Shown piece by piece: positions 60,785 to 64,000 of a stretch of DNA of 64,000 nucleotides (positions are counted from its first letter, which is position 1; the number at the start of each line of letters is the position of its first letter). The notes beneath the pieces were generated by a model that saw nothing but the letters and a program-made list of their open reading frames with translations, did no database searches and was not told the origin of the DNA. This DNA comes from Elusimicrobiales bacterium. GTDB taxonomy: Bacteria; Elusimicrobiota; Elusimicrobia; Elusimicrobiales; UBA9959. The position numbers and the translations under genes were made by a program. The DNA lies in the NCBI GenBank assembly GCA_023701245.1, contig JAMPXK010000004.1, positions 1-64,000 on the forward strand. The letters are read 5' to 3'.

Positions 60785-60786
60785 TT

Positions 60787-61005
60787 TTATATAACAAGGA
60801 ACGGCCCGGCCAAGGAGGTTTCTTTTTCCTTTGTCGGGTCGTTCAGTGCCATCCTATTATAATATATAAATATTGTTACGGAAAGGTTACAAACGGATAA
60901 AATGGATATTTCGCGGCAGGGCAATAAAATAGCCGCTGCGGCCCAAGCCGCACCGGCACCTAAAAACATATAACAGAGGGTATAGCACCACTCTTTCATA
61001 GTCAT
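60787..61005 (-). CDS. Small upstream frame in the giant gene's leader (72 codons)
   Basis: The frame starts at an ATG in the 3' strand of the riboswitch P1 stem (a second ATG is at 60999) and ends with TAA two bases before the giant gene's ATG. The product would have a hydrophobic helix near its start (YMFLGAGAAWAAAAILL). No Shine-Dalgarno is clear at either start. It may be a genuine small membrane protein, a leader that couples translation into the giant gene, or chance. AT-rich base use unlike the neighbouring genes weakens the case for a conserved protein. A TGCGGC-TTGG-GCCGCA hairpin lies inside it. Confidence 0.35.
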   Translation of the reverse strand: MTMKEWCYTLCYMFLGAGAAWAAAAILLPCREISILSVCNLSVTIFIYYNRMALNDPTKEKETSLAGPFLVI

Positions 61006-61083
61006 CTTCGGCAGCCAGGCAACCCCCGCGGGCCCTCAGCTTTGCGCCGCCGGCTTTGGCCGGCTTTGCTATTGTCGGATACT
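61000..61083 (-). promoter_or_regulatory. GEMM-I cyclic-dinucleotide riboswitch (copy 2)
   Basis: The minus strand reads ACAAUAGCAAAGCC, GCCGGC-CAAA-GCCGGC, GGCGCAAAGCU, a short GC hairpin and UGGCUGCCGA. P1 forms between AGUAUCCG and CGAAGAUGACU with one bulge, preserving the CG/CG-AA internal loop of copy 1 with different outer pairs. The base equivalent to Vc2 G20 is A here too. The capping loop is CAAA rather than GNRA, so the tetraloop-receptor contact may be altered. It lies about 215 bp upstream of the giant gene's ATG. Confidence 0.82.
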
Positions 61084-61098
61084 GAACCTGAAATAAAC

Positions 61099-61228
61099 GC
61101 CCCGCCCTTTTGGGACACTCACCGCACGCTACTGAGCCGCACTGCACGTACCGCGTCTGTCTGCGACCATCCCGACACCGCAACCGCACGACCGCACACC
61201 GCTGCTGCACTAGCCAAAAGGGCGGGGC
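61099..61228 (-). repeat. 130-bp leader element with 15-bp perfect inverted arms and ACCGCA repeats
   Basis: GCCCCGCCCTTTTGG (61099-61113) is the exact complement of 61214-61228. The sequence between them and just beyond (to 61263) holds eight copies of ACCGCA on the plus strand, so TGCGGT in the transcript. It lies between the giant gene's promoter and riboswitch. With the promoter, riboswitch and small frame it fills the 553-bp gap 60785-61337. Confidence 0.6.
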
Positions 61229-61277
61229 ACCGCAACCAAACCGCAATCACACCGCAACCGCACTACGCTGCAATCAT

Positions 61278-61305
61278 ATTATAGCAGACGCACGGCATTT
61301 GTCAA
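61278..61305 (-). promoter_or_regulatory. Sigma-70-type promoter of the giant gene
   Basis: TTGACA (61300-61305) and TATAAT (61278-61283), 16-bp spacer, minus strand. The bases around both boxes match the promoter at 23067-23094 (CTGCTATAATAT on the -10 side and G-CTTGACAAA on the -35 side). A start near 61271 would give a leader of about 490 bases. Confidence 0.78.
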
Positions 61306-61316
61306 GGCCCAATCCC

Positions 61317-61328
61317 TTGACAGGTCAA
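61317..61328. promoter_or_regulatory. Palindromic operator candidate (second copy)
   Basis: TTGACAGGTCAA, 11 bp upstream of the -35 box of the giant gene. It differs from the perfect palindrome at 23105-23116 only at one of the two central bases. Confidence 0.5.
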
Positions 61329-61337
61329 GCGGCAAGC

Positions 61338-62810
61338 TCAGCGGCCGGTATTGCCGGCGTTCTTATGGAATTTGGGCCAGGCGGAAACGGCCGGCCCGGC
61401 GGCCCCGTAGAAAGCGTACAATTTCCCGTCCGAGGCCCCGACATAGATCGTGCCGTCGGAGGCTATGGCGGGAGAAGACCGGACGTCGCCGCCGGCCGTG
61501 AACATCCACTTCTGCGTGCCATCCTGGTTCAGCGCGTAAAAGTTATCGTCATCGGAGCCGATATACACCGTGCCCGCGGCGTCCACCGCGGGAGAGGAAT
61601 AGATGGCGGCTCCGGAGGTAAAGGGCGGGAACCACTCTTTGGACCCGTCGTCCATTCTAAGCGAGTAGAACTGCCCCCCGCTGGACCCCACATACACCAC
61701 GCTGGCCGTGCCTACGGCCAGGGAGGCGTCCACCGGCATACCGAAATCCACCGATTCGGCCCACAATTGCACGCTGGTCACCTGGTCGATGGAGTAGACG
61801 TTGCCGTCGCCGCTGCCCACGTAAACCGAGCCGTCCCCGCCCAGAACGGGAGAAGACCTGACGGCTCCGCCGGTAGGGAAAGTCCAGTCCGCGGAGCCGT
61901 CCGCCGGGTTCAGCGCGTACACGTTCCCGTCGTCAGAGCCCGCGTAAATAGTGCCGCCGGAACCCACGGCCGGAGAAGACCTGACCGCGCTCCCGGCCGC
62001 AAAAAACCATTTTTGCGTGCCGTCGGTGTTCACCGCATAAAGGTTATTGTCATCGGAACCGGCGTAGATGGTGCCGTCCGCGGCTATAGCCGGGGAAGAC
62101 AGGACGCCGCCTCCGGCGGTAAAAGTCCAGGACAGGGAGCCGTCTACCGTACTCACCGCGTAAAGCCCCCCATTATCCGACCCAACGTAGACCGTGGTGC
62201 CCGCGCCGAGGGCCGGAGAGGAAAGAGCGGTGCCGCCGGCAGTGAACACCCACTTCTGGGTACCGGCGCCCGGGTTCACCGCGTACAGTTTCCCGTCATC
62301 CGCCGCGGCGTAAATGGTCCCGTCCGTCCCGATAGCGGGAGCGGTATTCAGCGCGCCGCCGGCGGTAAACACCCACTTCAAGGTGCCCTGGACCACCGCC
62401 TCTACGGTGAGCCCGCCCGCGGCAGTATCTTTGCCGTCGGAAACTACGCAGTTCACCGCGTAAACCCCGGGGTCGGAAGGCGCCACCCAGGTTACGCTCG
62501 CGCCGGACCCGGCCAGGACCCCGGCCGTAGAGGACCACACATAGTTCAGCGAGTCCCCATCGGGGTCGGAAGCGGTTATAGAGATAGTGGCGGTACCGCT
62601 CTCCGCCACGGTAGTGGAAACGGCGGTCACCGCGGAAACGACCGGCGCCCTGTTGGGGACCGACGGAGCAGCGGTCTGCGCCGCCCGCACTTTATCGTCC
62701 AGTATTGATACCCGTTTTTTCACCGCGGCCGGGCGGCCCAGGCTGAACCCGGCCGAAAGCGCGGCCGCGCAGCCGCAGAGCAGGAGCAGAAAAAGCGCCG
62801 GTCTCCTCAT
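61338..62810 (-). CDS. Exported eight-bladed PQQ-type beta-propeller protein
   Basis: A 490-residue exported protein. The signal peptide is MRRPALFLLLLCGCAAALSAG. An Ig/PKD-like domain follows at about 50-140 (ESGTATISITASDPDGDSLNYVW...). Eight consecutive blades each read like KWVFTAGGxxxSSPAIxxDGTIYxGSDDGxLYAVN. It ends AWPKFHKNAGNTGR, typical of secreted PQQ-repeat proteins without PQQ-binding catalytic residues. It is a scaffold or binding protein rather than a recognised dehydrogenase. Its start overlaps the stop of the barrel gene by 4 bp, so the two are coupled. The giant gene's promoter lies just beyond its stop. Confidence 0.8.
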   Translation of the reverse strand: MRRPALFLLLLCGCAAALSAGFSLGRPAAVKKRVSILDDKVRAAQTAAPSVPNRAPVVSAVTAVSTTVAESGTATISITASDPDGDSLNYVWSSTAGVLAGSGASVTWVAPSDPGVYAVNCVVSDGKDTAAGGLTVEAVVQGTLKWVFTAGGALNTAPAIGTDGTIYAAADDGKLYAVNPGAGTQKWVFTAGGTALSSPALGAGTTVYVGSDNGGLYAVSTVDGSLSWTFTAGGGVLSSPAIAADGTIYAGSDDNNLYAVNTDGTQKWFFAAGSAVRSSPAVGSGGTIYAGSDDGNVYALNPADGSADWTFPTGGAVRSSPVLGGDGSVYVGSGDGNVYSIDQVTSVQLWAESVDFGMPVDASLAVGTASVVYVGSSGGQFYSLRMDDGSKEWFPPFTSGAAIYSSPAVDAAGTVYIGSDDDNFYALNQDGTQKWMFTAGGDVRSSPAIASDGTIYVGASDGKLYAFYGAAGPAVSAWPKFHKNAGNTGR

Positions 62811-63334
62811 GGCCTGCCCCCGCCGAAATACACGTTAAAGCCCAGGTTTACCAGGAATTCCAGCCCGCTTTCAGTCAGGCTTGTTCCCTTATCCCTGACA
62901 GAAACGTACATGATCCCGGTGTCAGCCTGCAGGGAGAACCGCCGGCCCAGGCGGTATTCCACCCCGGCGTACAGCCCCCCGCCCCAGCCCTTGCCTTTTG
63001 AATACTCACCCTTGAAACTCAGGTAATCCGCCTCTATGGCCGCGTACGGGGAAAAAGCGCCGCTTCTCAGGCTCGCGGGGTAATGGTAATAGCGCAACCC
63101 ACCCACAAAAACCTTATCCTGGCCCTGCCCCAGCAACTCAAGACCCCTGCCGTCCGCCACAAAATACCGCAAAGATACTCCCGGGTAATTTACGCCCAGA
63201 TTAAAGGTTCCGGCCGTAACGGACGACGCCTGCAAAGCCGCCTCGCCGGCAGACGAAGCAGCGCCCGCGCGCCCGGGGCCGGGCGCCAGAAACATAACAG
63301 CCAGGATAACAATAGAGCGATATTTCACTGCCAT
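62807..63334 (-). CDS. Small outer-membrane beta-barrel protein
   Basis: A 175-residue exported protein. The signal peptide (KYRSIVILAVMFLAPGPGRAGA) is followed by alternating amphipathic strands (VTAGTFNLGVNYPGVSLRYFV, GWGGGLYAGVEYRLG, FSLQADTGIMYVSV). It ends GFNVYFGGGRP, close to the aromatic C-terminal strand of opacity/OmpW-like eight-stranded barrels. It lacks an OmpA peptidoglycan domain. It is the first gene of a pair with the beta-propeller protein. The specific family is not recognised. Confidence 0.65.
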   Translation of the reverse strand: MAVKYRSIVILAVMFLAPGPGRAGAASSAGEAALQASSVTAGTFNLGVNYPGVSLRYFVADGRGLELLGQGQDKVFVGGLRYYHYPASLRSGAFSPYAAIEADYLSFKGEYSKGKGWGGGLYAGVEYRLGRRFSLQADTGIMYVSVRDKGTSLTESGLEFLVNLGFNVYFGGGRP

Positions 63335-63468
63335 AAGCCCAACCCCAAAGGCAGAACAAGGGCCTCCGGCCCGCCACCCGACCTGGATATCATAATGGAA
63401 AAACCTGGGAAAAGGCTCAAGAAAAGTTCAAATCCGGCTCAGATCTTTTGCCTGGCCGCCAGGGAACG

Positions 63469-64000
63469 CTACTTTTTTTTGCCCGCCTTCGTTTTCGAGG
63501 GCCTGCGGGAAACGGCCGCGGCTTTTATCTCAGGATCGGCGTCGGAAAGGTGTTTGAGAAGTTCCGCGTCCGCCGAGGGGGTCTTCATGCGGGACAAGAC
63601 GCCGGCCGCCGCCCTGCGGGCCCTAAGGGTACCCTTGCGGTCGGCCAGCGTGCCGCCTATTACCGAAACAGCCACGGTGCTGGTATCCACCGCGAGCGAA
63701 TTCACCACCGCCATCCGGACGGCTTCGGCCGGGTCCACGGCCAGCGCGCCAAGCTTTTTGGCCGCTTCGGGTTCGCCCACCTTGGGAGCCAGGGCCCTGG
63801 CCGCGGCCTGCCTCACGGCCTTGTTCTTGTCGTCCGCGGCCTCAGAGGCGCAAACATATGCCCAGGTAGACGCCTGCACGTTAAGGGCGTCCACTATCTG
63901 TACGCGCAGGTAAGCGTCGCCCTCTTTCCTGAACTGCGCGGCCAGCGCCTCATAGGCGGCCTCCGTGCGCTGGGCGCCCAGGTAATAAACAGCTTCGAGG
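63469..64000 (-). CDS. HEAT-repeat protein, C-terminal part (gene enters from beyond the window)
   Basis: An open frame from the window edge to a stop at 63469; the start is not in view. It consists of about 30-residue helical pairs, for example YLGAQRTEAAYEALAAQFRKEGDAYLRVQIVDAL and NKAVRQAAARALAPKVGEPEAAKKLGALAVDPAEAVRMAVVNSLA. These are HEAT/PBS-lyase-type repeats used for protein binding. It ends in a Lys-rich tail. A GTG at 63894 lies inside the repeats and is not the likely start. The 134-bp spacer to the barrel gene has a short CCTGG-CGG-CCAGG hairpin soon after the stop. Confidence 0.75.
   Translation of the reverse strand, partial: LEAVYYLGAQRTEAAYEALAAQFRKEGDAYLRVQIVDALNVQASTWAYVCASEAADDKNKAVRQAAARALAPKVGEPEAAKKLGALAVDPAEAVRMAVVNSLAVDTSTVAVSVIGGTLADRKGTLRARRAAAGVLSRMKTPSADAELLKHLSDADPEIKAAAVSRRPSKTKAGKKK

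Noticed and set aside
60887-61246. A 119-codon minus-strand frame across the riboswitch and hairpin region
   Set aside because: It runs through structured leader RNA and has no start context or recognisable domain.

Overview
This is a GC-rich window from a Gram-negative bacterium. Signal peptides, lipoproteins, SurA-type chaperones and outer-membrane barrels all point to a double membrane. Nothing here fixes the taxon. The mix of a giant secreted repeat protein, a PorV-like protein, a GYF-like protein and an incomplete set of flagellar motor genes would fit an under-sampled phylum such as Elusimicrobiota, but that is an inference. No tRNA, rRNA, CRISPR array or transposase gene was seen.

Positions 1-14,000 are mostly housekeeping. 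In order they hold the 5' part of mfd, divergent alr (alanine racemase), a BaiN/HI0933-type flavoprotein, a class A penicillin-binding protein, two overlapping PpiC/SurA foldase genes, pdxA, a YgjV-like membrane protein, a PrcB-like protein, a GYF-like single-pass protein, and an mnmA-ddl pair. Alr, Ddl and the penicillin-binding protein all serve peptidoglycan synthesis.

Positions 14,000-23,100 hold a minus-strand motor and envelope cluster. It contains flbD-motA-motB-lipoprotein, a 751-residue coiled-coil protein, a gene fusing FliF-like, transmembrane, FliG and TPR segments, and a PorV/PorQ-like barrel fused to TPRs. No hook, rod, filament, FliM or FliN gene is present in the window.

Positions 23,279-60,784 are one uninterrupted minus-strand reading frame of 12,501 codons. 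It encodes a secreted protein with an N-terminal duplicated module, about 55 Ig-like domains, about 17 repeats of a second beta family, about 8 repeats of a third family, one FN3-like domain and a C-terminal FlgD/type-A-sorting-like domain. An eleven-domain block within it has been duplicated in tandem. The long plus-strand frames opposite it are shadows.

The PorV-like gene and the giant gene share the same control architecture. Each has an upstream TTGAC-N2-GTCAA palindrome, a TTGACA/TATAAT promoter with a 16-bp spacer, and a GEMM-I cyclic-dinucleotide riboswitch. In my alignment both riboswitches carry A at the position that separates c-di-GMP from 3',3'-cGAMP types. The working hypothesis is a second-messenger-controlled surface adhesion or motility apparatus: a MotAB/FliG motor without a flagellum, a PorV-type outer-membrane partner and a giant SprB-like adhesin. 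The parts are visible in the sequence; the joint function is inferred.

Positions 61,338-64,000 hold a minus-strand PQQ-type beta-propeller gene overlapping a small outer-membrane barrel gene, then a HEAT-repeat gene that runs off the window.
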